DNA from: Ignelater luminosus
Taxonomy: Eukaryota; Arthropoda; Insecta; Coleoptera; Elateridae
Reading direction: 5' to 3'
DNA: 64,000 bases
NCBI GenBank assembly: GCA_011009095.1
Contig: VTPC01000672.1
Coordinates: forward strand, 62,001-126,000
Positions 24,101 through 37,595 of the stretch are shown here, piece after piece. The notes under the pieces are model-generated. The model had not been told where the DNA came from. It did no database searches and saw only the letters and a list, made by a program, of their open reading frames with translations. Both the position numbers and the translations under genes were made by a program. The number at the start of each line of letters is the position of its first letter. Within the stretch, counting starts at the first letter, position 1.

Positions 24101-26930
24101 AGCAAATGAAAGAATTTGATACATAAAACACTCTTTGTAAAGTTTATTTACAATCGTTGTATGAACAAAGCATCCAATCTCACATCAACGTCTAAACTAA
24201 TTTTATAAAATAAATGAACAAAATAAACAAAAGGAAACGGATTTAATTCAACGTTCGTCGAACTCGTTATTTGTATTCAAATCGGTAAACAAAAAGAGCT
24301 CTGTTTAACTTATCGCTCTCTCTAAATTGTTACTTTATTATAGTATTTTTAACAAACAACAAAATAGAATTTCTCGATTATCGTTTGCTTAAAACCAATA
24401 AATATAGTTAAACTTGTGCAACTAAAAGATGAAGCGGCGTCTCTTAATTGTTTTTCAACGCTCGGTTGTGCGTTTTAACCTTTTTGTTTTAATGTTATTA
24501 CAAAATTTCTAATACCGATCACAGATTTAATTGTTCCAGCGGCTTACACAATGAATTCTAATTTAGTTTACGATCTAAAATGTTACGCAATAGCGAAATT
24601 TACTTAAAACTAATACAATAAATCATTGTACGTAGGTTAGTTCGACCTCCGAACAACAGAACTCGTACTGTAACAACAGTGTGGACTTACTTTAGCAATA
24701 AAGTCTGCTATCCTAAAGTGTATTGAACATTTAATATACTGCTAGCGCATCACACATATTTTAATTCGATTAGCGCACTTCAATCTTAAAGTATCTGCAG
24801 GATCGACGTAAGATTTACAGGATTTACAGGATTTCCAAGATTCCCACTACAGGCTCGACAGATGGTTGTCCACCCGTCGGTCCCGTAGTTGGCTTATATT
24901 GATAATAGAAATCTCCAGTTTCACCGTAGTTGGGAATACAATATTAAATGCAGGTACAGTAATAATTTGCATGAATGATAAAGGGGAGTCGATAGGTATA
25001 TCTTCTGCAATTCCATCCAAATTACTAATGTTGCGTGAGGCGGCTGGTCACGATAACATAATCTGTGACTCGGATTAAAATCCAGACGAACATAGTGTCT
25101 GCTCGATAACTCAAGAAACTCTTGACGAAAAAAACAGGATTTGAGATATTTAAGTGTTGAATCTCACAGGCGCGAAAACTCCTTATTGGACAGAGAAAAT
25201 GTTCCTATAACTCTAATTGGCTTAATACAAAAATATTATTTCTCCAGAGAAAACAGAATGTTTTCACACCGCCTAGTACTATAAATCTGTCTAACCTGAC
25301 AGATAAAAATTCTTCTCAATAAAAAATGAAATTAATTATAATAAAGCATTCACTATTTAGAAATATGTCTTAAAGAAAATAATGATATTAAAAATGCGTT
25401 TGGTAAAGCCCGCGCATATTCTCGTTTAGACAATATGACACTTAACAAAATTTAATATGTCTGAGTATAAGAAAATATAAAGGAAACTTGTATTATTGAA
25501 ATGCAATATTCAATTATTTCTTGAGCAACTAGACAACAAATGTATTTTAAAGAAGAGGAAGCAACATACAGGATGCCTCCAAAGAAATATCCATGTAGTA
25601 AACGATACATAACGGAATTTGTTAATAAAATAAGGTTTTTAAATATTAATTATTGCTCGGAAAATGCTATTTTACTAGGAGAAGACCTAATTTTGCAGTT
25701 TATTTTATTCAATTACACTTACTACAAGATGAGCAACAACTAATAAAACAACTATAAGAATTTTTAAACTTATGTTCAGTTGCTTTAGAGAAATGTATCG
25801 TTATATGTGGTGATCTATTGTTAAGATATTAAGGAAATGTATTCGTTGTACCAAACCAAATTAAACCAACTCCTGTTACATGGATTATGGGCATTTCCAC
25901 ACTTGCAAACTTAACAAACGACGATCCGGAGGAATATTGATTTTACAGTACCTTTACTACCGTTCTACTATAATGAATTTTCAATTGATTTGTAATCTCC
26001 GGCAATAATTAATTAAATATCAAGTAGACCAAATTTTATTTATAACGTTCAATCTAGATACTTAATTGCATGCATCAGTTTTGATCAAGAACTAACCTGT
26101 AGGATAAAACACTGTTCTGTACATTATTTATTATGTACAACGGATAGAGTAATTATACCAATGCGACTTTTATATTTTAAGAAAAAAAACGCCTTTCAAG
26201 TACCATAAATCATTGTTATGCAGGGCATTAGTCTGATTTTGGCCTGATGCTACCAGAATCAATATTCTGCCTAGAACCCAGATTTTACCTTTCCTTCGAA
26301 TACTTTATTACGCAGCTACTTAGTTTTGCAGTTGCTAAGCTTTGAGAAGCTATTAAATACACCAATGAGAAGGTTAGATGAGATAAATTAAAACAGACGT
26401 GACATTATACAGCGACGTCAGTAACTAAACTCAATATTCTAGTGGTTATTTATTAAAATAAATAGGATCTAGAACAAGGGTATTGTAATTAATTTGTCTT
26501 CCAATTTAACAGGCTGTGCTGAATTTGAGATTTAGAAAGATATTTTACGCTAAAATTTATTTCTACACTATTTATTTATATACTACCATTTACAGGATTA
26601 TTTATTTTATATCTACTAAATTTATTATACCATTTATCACACAATACAATTTATTTATATCACCGATTTATTTATCTTCAATGTTCATTACTCTAGACTG
26701 AACTAAATTGATCTACCCTGTAAACTGCTCTGTATTTATACAACCGGAGCACACTCGAGAATATTATGGGTGGAACCTTCAAGATGTATCACTAAATACT
26801 TCTGGAATGTGATGGAATGCACTATCACAAACACGATGGGTGCGTGCCATTTTCCCAATGGCTATAAGTTGTTATGTTTTATATTTGGACATAAATTCTA
26901 AATAAATAACAATGAGTAATACGTATAGAA
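18111..26930. other. long AT-rich stretch without recognisable gene
   Basis: Nearly 9 kb read on both strands. It contains only chance-length open frames, no recognised domain, no inverted-repeat element and no RNA gene. Minor structure includes a short GATTTACAG tandem at about 24817-24835. It could be intergenic or part of a very long intron. Confidence 0.5.
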
Positions 26931-26933
26931 GCT

Positions 26934-27006
26934 TTAACCTAAGCTTGGTAAAGCTATGATACATATGTATTATCAGAGACGTGGATTCGAATCCCACGCG
27001 AGATCT
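26934..27006 (+). pseudogene. tRNA-like sequence (tRNA pseudogene or SINE head)
   Basis: The segment has both internal RNA polymerase III promoter elements in tRNA order: an A-box/D-arm-like CCTAAGCTTGGTAAAGC (26938-26953) and a B-box/T-arm-like GTGGATTCGAATCCCAC (about 26981-26997), with a 5-bp anticodon-type stem TGATA/TATCA between them. Against a functional tRNA: no 5' acceptor strand pairs with the 3' GCGAGAT, the anticodon loop is too long, and the T stem has an A-C mismatch. This fits a decayed tRNA or the head of a tRNA-derived SINE. No SINE body or tail could be defined. Confidence 0.5.
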
Positions 27007-27096
27007 AAAATCTTTTGTTAATGTACCAACGTCATATTTAATTTACTTTGAAATATGTAAGTAAAACATAATTCTTAAGCGTGGCTCTGTTGACAC

Positions 27097-27475
27097 CTAC
27101 CACTCATGTTTGTAAATTACAGATGCTTCCAAAACATATAGTTTGTGTTTATTATTGCGAAAGTATAAAAATGTAATGTGGTTGTTTGTGGCCATATGGT
27201 AATTATGTTGTATTAGGTATGTTACATAAATGAATTTGTCTGGGTGTTTGTGTTTGTGACAACGTACGTGTTCTTTGTACCTAACATCAGAATTTCTAAC
27301 TGTGTGGCCAATGTACACAGAGTTGCGAAATGAGCAGTTTCATTTGTAAATTTAAAGTTCTTAAGATATTGGTGTTCGTTTTGAATAACACCTTGTGTTG
27401 GTCTGTTTTGTTTAAAATCTTAGCAATCTTTTCTGAATGTTTACCAAAGTATGGTATGGACAAGTTTTTAACGTT
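27097..27475 (-). pseudogene. Penelope-like retroelement, C-terminal linker and GIY-YIG endonuclease
   Basis: Reading leftward from about 27472, the minus strand encodes VKNLSIPYFGKHSEKIAKIL and then NKTDQHKVLFKTNTNILRTL. This is the conserved segment between reverse transcriptase and endonuclease in Penelope-like elements (PY...SEKI..IL... and a KVLFK block). After a frameshift and apparent loss of the GIYKI/CxxC portion, the frame at 27318-27097 continues VYIGHTVRNSDVRYKEHVRC, then a His-rich stretch, YLIQHNYHM, and a terminal LEASVIYKHEW before a stop. The YIG motif, the following Arg and the YKEH motif match the GIY-YIG nuclease core. The reverse-transcriptase palm is absent, so this is a short dead 3' fragment. 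Confidence 0.85.
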
Positions 27476-27529
27476 CTTTGACGATGATATATGGATAATG
27501 TCAAAACGCGTCAGGCAAATAAAGTAAGG

Positions 27530-30500
27530 TTATAAGTGAGTTAGTGTATTTTATTATAGTAATTTATTAACATCGAGTTTCACAAAATAAGTGTGAATAA
27601 AATAAATAATAGTTTCATGAACCTCTTAATAATTTATAACAATTACCTGACATTGATTTAGTTTCCTGAACTCGTTTGTAAAGCAAGCTCTAAGACGTCA
27701 AAAGGAAATATATTTAGGAAAATCTTCTTTTGTTGCAAAGTATTCCATTTCTCATTAAATACCGGGATTATTTTCTTACGTGTACAGAAATCACAACAAT
27801 AACATGCAAAATTACAGACGTATTCTTGTTTAAAGTATAATTGGATTTTCGTAGAATGCAATATTCGTTACAGAACTTGCTATTCTTTCAAAGTCTGGAT
27901 GAGAATGAGCTTAATTTAACGTAATTGGATGAGATGTTCATATGGTTTAAGGCTTTTTCCAGTTGCCGTCCTTTCTTATTAAGAAAATACCGAGAAATAG
28001 AGTTAGTTTTTGTATCTGAAGTCGTATTTTAGTCTTTTGTGACCTACTTCATTTTGTTTAAGTGGAGGACGATTATCTTAACTGCTTTTATAAATTTCCT
28101 TTTAAATTACGCTTTTCTTGTTGTTAAATGAGGAACTGGTGTATTTTGATAAGGCATTATTTAAATAAATACCACTTTTAGTTAGATATATTCGGTTTTA
28201 ATGTTGTAGGTTGGGAGACTGATGGATTCTGCTTATATTCTATAGGAGCTATTTGAATGGGAACATCCCTATATTAATAATAATGTTTTTCTATTGTTAT
28301 AATTTACAACCGCTTTTATTAGCAATAAATATTCTTTAATACGTCTGGTGTCGTTAATATAATGGCAACGCCTGTATATTGTTGATTTGTGTCCCATTTA
28401 TTTCGGGTCTCCAATCTTCTTATCTTGACCCGAAACTTTATATCCGGACGTATCCTTTTTGTATCCATAGAGGTTTAGTATAGAGGAAAGCGCGCTAACT
28501 TTTTGTAATATATCTATTATTTCTAGATATTATGCGCACATTGGATGAATACAAAGGCTGTATAATGTGTTCTGGTTTAGAGTGAAGTGCAAAACCACTA
28601 CATGAATTGAATACAAATTGGGAGCGGTGTCATCATAATTTACCAATACAACACGCACGGCGTAAGGTACATATCAGGGCTAATCCCACACCTTAACACA
28701 TAATACGTTCGTTACGCCCAGTGATAATAGATTTCTCTAGGCCCATTGTCTACTAATGCCGAATAAGCTCCCCTATAGTTCGGGTATTTGCTGAATATTC
28801 AGCCCCTGAATTCATCCGTACGAAACGCGAGGAGAAGCGGCGTATAGATACAAGCAGCTCTTAACTCGAATAAGAACACAAATTTCCCCTAAGTAGTGAA
28901 ATAAGCTGGATCAAACCACGTTTGAATATATAAATACCCGACCTGAATGAAAGAGTTAAATTAGCTGAGCGATGTGAGAATTCATAATAATATTACCTAC
29001 ACTACCTTTTGAAATTAATTATTCAGAAATGCTACCTTAATTATTAATTTTCATTTATAACTAGTAGAAGGTATATCTTGAATATTATATTTCATTGTGC
29101 TATATAAAATAATGATGCCCCTATTTGTACTATATACATGGAAAAAGTTGGGTTTAGCGTGATTTAAATCTATTCTAGTTTACGTCAAACTCACTTTATT
29201 ATAAATCAACGATGTGTGTCATGATGAATATAGGATAACATGAAAATGAGGGAAAATGTTATAGGATAAGCATTTTGTATGATGATATTCCATTATAACC
29301 TTGTTTAGATTTTATAAACTTCTACCAGTCAGCATCGTATATTGTGATGAAATGATTTTTATATTTTTAATTGTATTTTAACTAATTTCTATTGCTTATA
29401 ACTTTTCAGATTTAAATAAGCTCTTACGGGCAATTTTGTTTACGGATTTTGTATTTTTGTGTCTATTGCCGTACTATCTTTAGCAATTATAAGATTATTT
29501 TGTGATGTTTGTTCTACGATAATGTCAGGGGTTTTAAAGAGGATTTAACTTGTACCCACACCTCCTAATGTTAGTTAAATTTTAATTTTTGTTCATTACG
29601 AACAAATAATTATCTATTGTAATGTTTTAATCATACAAAGACATATTTAATATTGCAGTTTTACTTGGCTTTTGCACTTCTGAAATTTTGAAGACTAGAC
29701 AAATAACCATCATAAACTTAAGGAAAACAAAATAATTTAAACTTGGTTTATAAAATATTCATTTTTCGATTTTCTTAAGGAAAGGTACACGCGAAAACTT
29801 TGTGGAACTTGATATAAATTGACAAACTTCCCATGTAAATTCTTAAATCATACCTAAGTTCTTTACACCCTTAGTGATTTAGAAGATTACATTAAAGACT
29901 TCTTAAAAACATTATTAAATGCTGCTCTTTTTTTCTGTATAAGCTCTTATTTGCCCTTCACTTTGATATATATATATCTATATCTATAAAAAGTTTCTAA
30001 TCTAATATTGATAAATATCGTGGGCGTTACATTGAGCTACAAAGAACTTCTTACCATACTCTTTATTTATAGATCGATATTTAGTAACAGTGCTTTATTA
30101 TTATTATTAATAAATTTAAAATTAAATTGACGTAATCTTAATTAAAATCATTAATGTGTAAATACGTAACTGTCAAATATTCATAAACACTAATTACTCT
30201 GCAAGATTATGGGTGTATGTTTCATTAAATCAAAACGTGTTTTAAACATAAAAATGCTAATTTAAAAGTCTCGCAATTAAGTAAATGAATAAATTTTAAA
30301 ATTTGACACAAATCAGACTTTGTAATTGTTAACGTTTTGGAAAACTATAATTTACCTCATTACATCACTTACTCATACAGAATCTAGTGTTATTTGTAAA
30401 AATAACGCACCAGTTTAGCTAGTTGATGACCTTGGCTTGGGCAATATAAAAATCATAGATGGTAATAGATAATTAAGGCCCTGTCTAAATCAATTTACAA

Positions 30501-31640
30501 GTAATATTGAACGATTCAATAGCATTAAATTTAACAAACAAAATTAAGATGCATTAATTAAATATAAAACAAGTTTATTTATGCCACAGTCAATATTCTG
30601 ATTGGTTTTGATTTGCTTTTCAAGGTTAAACAATAACAGTAGATTGATTTTCATTCTATTGATTTATTATTACGAAGGCGTATTGATAAATAAAAAGAAG
30701 TGGAGAGCCACCACTGAAGTGTTTGCTATTATTACGAAATACAGATAATCCTGTGAGTAGACGATTATGTATAATATGCAGGATCCACCGTGAAGTACAT
30801 TTGATGTTTTTCCCATGTATACATTAAGTCATTACAATTCGAAGATAAGGAGTGACCATTTTGGCTTTTCTCCAGGTATCGAATAGGTTGCGCAAATTTT
30901 TAGTTACAGATTGAAAAGTGCTTGTACTTATCAAAAATTTTTATTGCACTTGTACAACATTCTTCAAAATAGTTGCCGGACCTGACTGAGTCTTATAACA
31001 GAAATTCTACATACATCAGCAATTGCATGCTATATCAAGCCACATGCACGGTTAGTATGCAGTGTGGATTAATTCGACAAAGCCTTGTCGACAAAGACTT
31101 TTTGGTACAAGACTCAACCAGAACCACCAACCACTTTGAAAGTTATTCTAGTTGGTTAATCCAATTAAATATTATTATAAGTAAAACGTTTTTTGTTCTT
31201 TTCAGTCTACAACGACTTGTAGACTTGTATTAAACTATACATTGGCGAAATATCGAATGTATGTCACGCTCCATCCTGCACAATATAATCCTGTAAGAGT
31301 AACGAGAATGAGGAACACTTTTTACCAGCAAAAATAAATTGAATGCACCTTCCGTCTTTGTTGCTGTTGTTTTACATATTACTGTCATTGTCCAAAGACA
31401 GAAATTACTCATGTTTCGTAGAATCTTAGGCAATCGATATATTGCAACGCAGGGCCACATACATGATTGTCCCAACTCGTGTTCTTTCCTGGAAGAAAAA
31501 ATCTGCAACGTCAATTCATTTTCTGCAACCCGGTGTATCACATAAAACCTTCGTATTGACTTTGCTTGTGATTGCTTCAATCACGCTCTAGTTTTATGAA
31601 GTTTTAGTATACCTAGCCTGGTCATAATACCCCAAAACTT
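27530..31640. other. AT-rich stretch without recognisable gene
   Basis: No supported gene. Small features only: a perfect 9-bp hairpin TTTCGGGTC / GACCCGAAA at 28401-28445, a short TA/CTATAT microsatellite near 29968-29990, and a possible transposon tip (ACCCGGTGTATCAC, around 31530-31543) without an identified partner. Confidence 0.5.
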
Positions 31641-31647
31641 ATAGTTA

Positions 31648-31809
31648 GATTCACTGAAAGGCGCTTTAAATTTTAGACCTGGTCTAATTGTACGCCTATA
31701 TCCCTGGTGTTTCATTGGTTATACAATTAAATAAAATGAAGTATAACCAATCAAATGCCAAGGATTTAGACTTAGGCCAGGTCTAAAATTTAAAACTCTT
31801 CAGTGAATT
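31648..31809. mobile_element. short near-palindromic foldback element
   Basis: About 160 bp that fold back on themselves almost completely. The left arm runs ATTCACTGAA, then TTTAAATTTTAGACCTGG, and ends near CATTGGTTATAC. The right arm is its inverse: GTATAACCAATC, then CCAGGTCTAAAATTTAAA, then TTCAGTGAAT. Only about 15-20 bp separate the arms. Each arm is about 70 bp with roughly 80-85% match. There is no coding content. It is a snap-back MITE; its superfamily is unknown because no clear target duplication is visible. Confidence 0.85.
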
Positions 31810-32536
31810 CGTTTTTTTATTGTTTATCTCTACGATCTAAGTAAATGAAGAAAACTAAATGAAGGTATGTTGTTTGTACTCTATTATTTTTTAATTTAAG
31901 TGTCAGAAGTTCCGTAGTAAAATTGTAAACAATAATGGAATGGGGTAACAAAGAAGATCGTATTGCGATGTGGTCACACACCAACAACGATTTTTAAATT
32001 GTTGCAAAGTCTGGACATTACAAACAATTTATTTTTCGCAGTATTAAACAAATGTTACAGCTGAAAAACAGGACAATGATAAGAGTGTACTCTTATACCA
32101 GTTTTGTTGCAATTTTCCTATTTGGGCACCACTCCAGTTCATTTTTATCGAAAAGGTGTCAAGATGAAGAAAAGAAGATTCAACACCGTCTCATAGGGCA
32201 CAGTTTTCACAAAAAAAAGGCCTCGTCACCAAAATATTGATTTATTAAACACAGAGATTGGCCCTCGTCAGTGCTCGAATCCTTTGGATTACAAAATTTG
32301 ATGATATTTAAAGAAATTTGGAGCAGTTAAACTTATCTCTGGTTTAAGCAGTGACCAAAATTGACACGAAAATCGTGCGTGGTACCGTAGATGACTAGCC
32401 TCGACGATTACAAACCTGTGCAAAGGCACGAGGAGACCATTTTGAGTAAATTATACATCAATGTATTCGTAATTTTATACTGTTTATCTTCTTATAAGAT
32501 TTTCATATCTTGATCTGATTTATTTTATGTTATATT
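31810..32536. other. no recognisable gene
   Basis: AT-rich interval between two foldback elements without supported features. Confidence 0.5.
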
Positions 32537-32978
32537 TATACAGAGTGTTTCCGATTTGTGTAATCAAATATCGAGAGATGATAGAACATAAATAAAATGT
32601 ATTTTGCTGATTAAACTTATACCCACAAACGCTTAGAATTTTCCCCGCATAATACAATGTTTCCAAATAATTTAAATTTTTTTTAAACTCCTGCAAGTTA
32701 TTGTTTAATGTACAGATCTTGTATTTTTCGAATAATTCTAGAAACCAAAATATTCAACTGTAATCTTGTGTGTGATTGATGAGGCGTCTACCATCGTACT
32801 TGTTATAATTTACAATCTGATCAGTGGTGAAAATTTGGGAAGGTCGTGGGTACTTTAATACCCAGTATCTCAAAAACTAGACGTTTTTGGATATAAATTT
32901 ATTCAGCAAAGTACAGTTATTTCTCGATGTTCTATCACCTCTCGACGTTTGGCTACATAAACCAGAAACTCCCTATAT
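32537..32978. mobile_element. foldback/MITE element with TATAcagaGTGTTTCC tips
   Basis: About 440 bp with inverted ends of about 100 bp. The left end reads TATACAGAGTGTTTCCGATT and the right end, in reverse complement, TATATAGGGAGTTTCTGGTT. Similarity continues through TCGAGAGATGATAGAACAT against TCGAGAGGTGATAGAACAT and a TTTGCTGAATAAA-like block. The arms have diverged more than those of the element at 13.5 kb, suggesting an older insertion. No coding frame is present. Confidence 0.8.
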
Positions 32979-35900
32979 AATTTTGGGACAGACATTATGG
33001 CCAGACTAGGTAGCTTAATATAAATCGGACTGCATGCAATTAAAAGTATGTTCATTTCTTCAGTTATAAGATTAGCTGGCTAATAGAAACTTTCCCACTA
33101 GAATTATGCAAGTGGATATTAAAGCTAAGTGCATATCATCTTCTAGATTTTTTACTTATAATACTTTTAGTTTAATATATACAAGATTTTTAAAAATTCT
33201 TGGGTTTCAAACTAAATTATTATTAGTAATAGTGTAGAATTGGTCGAATAACTTTAAGGTTTGTGCTTGAATGATAAAATATCACTTTTGGTTAAATCAA
33301 AAATGGTATAAATTTTATACAGCTTATTAGCGTGCAGGCAGTGATTCGTATAATTAACCATTTGAAAATAAAAGCGGTTTGAAGCAAATAATTTTGTGAA
33401 TAAATAGTGTTCACCAATTACTTACCTTTTGAATTAACCACTATCTGGGTGAAACTGCAATATTTCGGGCAAAAGGGTAAGAGACTCTTAAGGCAAAGAA
33501 ACAAGAACATGGAATCAAGAATTCTGGTCATACTTACGTCTTAAATGGATACACCAAAACGATTTCTCAAGGCATTACTTGTTTCAGCAACCAAAACTAC
33601 AAAGCTATAGCCACACTCAAAAATTAAAGAATTTGCTGATTTACAGATACGTTTGAAATTATAGTCACTTTTTTGTGCATGTCAGCATGAATCTAACAAA
33701 GTTTCTAAAAATTCGTGAGTAAATACCAGAAACACGATTTTTTGAAAAGATTTTTGGGAACTGCTAGTTTTGACAGAAAATAAAACCAAGATCTTGAACT
33801 TTGAAAATCCTGCAATGCAGAACTAAAATCCAAGGTGGTTCAATCAAGATGTCTAGGCAGTATCTTGCTGTGAAAACAAGCAGAGTGTTTGCATCTTCAT
33901 ACTTCTACTTTATTTCTAAGAGTTTTTGAAAAGTTTGAAAAACGTCCATTGAATTAGTTATTATTTAATTGCACTTACGATAAGGGACAAAAAAATTAAT
34001 TATATCGTTATGAGAAAGTGGGCTGCTGTTTACGGTATAGGATTTTAACTGATCTATATTCTCAGATGTTGACTGCTGCAAAAGTAAAATGAAGAAGATG
34101 TTTTCATCCTCTAGGTTTACAATTCTCTTGCTTCTTTTACTTGGGTGATTTTTGATAAATTAATATGTAATGAGACAATAATAATATAAAACAAATTAAT
34201 TTACACCGGTCATCATAAATTGAGTCTCATGAAGCAAAGAGTTTACGAACGTTTTTATACCGTAATTGTCGGGGAAGTTCTAAATACATAACTTAAGTAA
34301 AGTGCAGTATGTCATTATACCAATGGATATTCTGTAATTATCAACAAATCAAATTACCTATTTTCTGAACTTGATGCATTGAATTTGCAGTTAAGACCTC
34401 CCGTGGTTTAACCAAAATAAACGAATTTAAGAGCTAACTGACTGATTTACAACAATTTTATCTGTAAATTGAAGATTAATAGGCAAATAGGTATTAGTCA
34501 CTGAAAATCTAATTCTTCTTTTTCTTTAAATCAAGACACAGTACCGTTATAATCGTTATCATTGTTTTAGCACATTGCAAATTTTTGTGGTAACTGAAAA
34601 GTATATTTCAAGATAAAACGATTACAGTATTACTAATAAAACATACGGCCGTATAACCGTTTCATAGTAAATAAGATGTGTTTTTAAGTGAAAAATTTAT
34701 ACCGGCAATTTATAACCTAGTAATCTAAAATCAGGCATAATAATTTTAGTAGTCTCAGTGAAATGTTAAAACTTTAAATTGAAATACTAATTAATTAGCT
34801 GTAGGCATGAAATAACAATACCAACTGTAGAAACTACCTTTTATCAAGATTTTCTTACTGGAGTAATAGAAACAAAGTGTGGTAGGTTTTATTAGAAAAC
34901 ATGCATCGAAATATTAATAAAAGCCTTTTATTATTTTTCCTTATAGTAACCACGCTTTTTACAGATATAATTTTTTTATGCTTTAATAAAATGTCTCTCA
35001 AATTTTACGACGATGTAAACAGGCATTCTAAAATCTTAACAGGCATTTTCAGGGCATAGAAATGTCTGCTATCTGTGTATACTCCATCATCTATTTTAAT
35101 ATTTCTTTGAGAGGGTTTCTAAAGTAAAATACATTTTTGGGAATAATTTGTGAATTTTAATTATAGTGCGATGCAGAACATGTATGCTGCATTAACATTG
35201 AAAGGTGTGACTAAAAAAGTCTACATTGAAATAATTCATTTGTGTATTAAATTTTAACCCAAACTGCTTTTAACGTGCGTGCTTTTCGCCGTTGTCGTTA
35301 GCTTTACCCGTTATTAACATTAAGCTAACACTCTCAACTGTTGACAGTGGATTGGATTTTTTTCGTTATAAAAATGCGAGTTTACTTTAAACTTTAATAT
35401 TTTCATACGTTCCATTTTTTAATTATTTATATACTTATGCCATAAAATTTTGAAACTTTGTGTATTACATCCAAAAAACTCGTAAATCTTCCAAGTAGTT
35501 ATGCATTCATTTTAATCTTGTTATTTTCATGTCTATTTGTTTTTATTACGACACCTATATTAGGTATATAAATCAAATGATATACTTTCCTTAGCTACTG
35601 AAAACAGTAAACAAGTAATTAATAATCAAGAATTATCCTTTGACGATGGTTATAAAGTACCACAATTTTGTTTACTGCTAGATCTTGTTAGGAACATTTT
35701 GTCGACAACTTTTTTTTAAACTGAGGGTGCTTTTCGCTTGTTAGTGCCTTTTGTTTATTCTTATCCATTAAAATCCTTACAAATGAAGCTTGCGTTTTTT
35801 AAGCTTAACCGTCAAAGTAATCTTCTTTCCTCGTATCTTCCCCACGGCCTTTTTTTGTGTCACTCTCGTTTTATATTTTGGATAAGGAAAAAATGCTTTT

Positions 35901-37275
35901 GTTGTTCTAGTTAAAAGTTAATTGAGATTCATATCCACAATTTGTTTATAAATTATATTTTAGATCGCGATTTTGTCTATTTTAATTAAAATTTTAGCTC
36001 GTTTGTAAAACATTATACACCGTTCAGTTAAAATAAACCACGTTATTTTTTATTTCTCGTTATAGCTTCAGGACTCATACCTTGCGTGAATGCAGTTTAC
36101 AAGAGCGAGCTTGCAACCGTATGTAACAACCGACTCCATAATTAAAACTCAAACAAATAGTCAGTAGCTCTCAGGCGGTTACAGTGGTGCTGATTTATTT
36201 GTCCGAGAACATGTAATGAGTTCCAAAATAAAAACGTGCGCGTGATGTATGTGACACTCCATTATTTGCCCCGTCTTTGTCCCAAAAGAATGGGGTTACG
36301 CTTTGGATGACGTAATTGCACGGGCGTTGCAATACTGAAATGCCGTTCTGACCAAGAAACGCTTCTGGATCGTTAGTTTTGAAATATTAACAAAAATAAA
36401 TTTTGGAATATCTCCAAATGCAAATGTAAAGTATGGAAAACGTTTCGTTGTATAGAGAGTTTATTTTATGAACAGGAAACTACCACCTGCCATTGTGGAT
36501 TCTTTGAATGTGTACATCAAGAGAAATAGAAGATGAAAATAAATTTCAGTTCTTGTTATTTTTGTAGTATACATCAATGAAGTTTCAACCAAAAGAAGTA
36601 CTCTTTGTTTATAAGAAAGAAATGTTAAATTTAAACCAAACTGGGAGATATTTTGAGGAGCTTACAACTAAAACTAAAATAGAATGAATTGTAAAAAAAG
36701 AGTTAGTTTGCTGGAATATTATTAATATTACTGTTGAGAGTTATATCCTCATACCCAGAGCATTCAACTTGCACAAGAGACATAAACTAATTTAGTTAGT
36801 TCACATAGTATTTAATGTAAAGTTAAACGTTCTTGTTGCAAAGCAAGTATATTATAACTGTAAAGTTTTGGATTTTCATGGTTATTTACGTACTTATAAT
36901 AATATTAGAAATACATTTAAATAATGACCTTCTAAGAAACTGATATTAACTCTCGCTTTTTGCATTCAAGAATTCAGATATTTACTAAGATGTGCCAAGA
37001 CAGTAACAGACAAATCTAAAAGTTTGAAGCAAAACTCAACAGTATAAAAGAGATCACGAGATGTGTTAATAACTTTGACTATCGATAATGTGTATAGCGA
37101 TTAAAATTTTCTTGACCAGCTAGTAACATTCTATTTTAGAAGATGTCGTAAAAATACAAACACAAAACTTTTATTTAGTGAGAGAACTGTATCAAGTGTT
37201 TTTTAAAAACTTTCCACCCCGAACATCTTTAGAACTAAACAACATCAAAATGAAATTAACTCTGACAGGGAGACG
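32979..37275. other. AT-rich stretch without recognisable gene
   Basis: No coding domain, RNA gene or transposon end could be supported. AACAGGCATT occurs twice close together near 35020 and 35038. A slightly GC-richer patch at about 36060-36370 has no recognisable product. Confidence 0.5.
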
Positions 37276-37595
37276 CTAGAGCGTTTAGCAAGCTACCCTC
37301 ACATTTTTCATTTTTGGGAAATCGTATCCTGTTGTTATTCTAAATAAAAAATCGAGATTTATGGAAGAATTTAGCTAGCAATGGTATTTTTACCAAGATG
37401 GACGTTTCCCAAAAAAATGGCTAGAAGCCTGGATTTATCTTATCCAAGATCAGTAAAAACGTAACTTATTAAAAAGCATGAAGTTAACAATACCATTATT
37501 ATTGTAATCGTGTTGTAAATTAAGAATAAAGTATAATATTTTAAGACAAGCTGAAAGCTTTTACTTATTTTATTACACAATAAATTTTTGAAATG

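Noticed and set aside
28401-28445. Perfect 9-bp hairpin TTTCGGGTC / GACCCGAAA
   Set aside because: Short, with a 27-base loop; arms of this size are expected a few times by chance in 64 kb.
28620-28880. Slightly GC-richer patch that might be coding on the minus strand
   Set aside because: Stops in all frames within 30-40 codons and no recognisable motif.
29960-29992. TATATATATATCTATATCTATA run
   Set aside because: A short simple repeat in AT-rich DNA with no further structure.
31230-31580. 116-codon minus-strand open frame
   Set aside because: No domain recognised, the opposite strand is also open over most of it, and it lies beside a transposon-tip-like sequence; treated as chance or repeat-derived.
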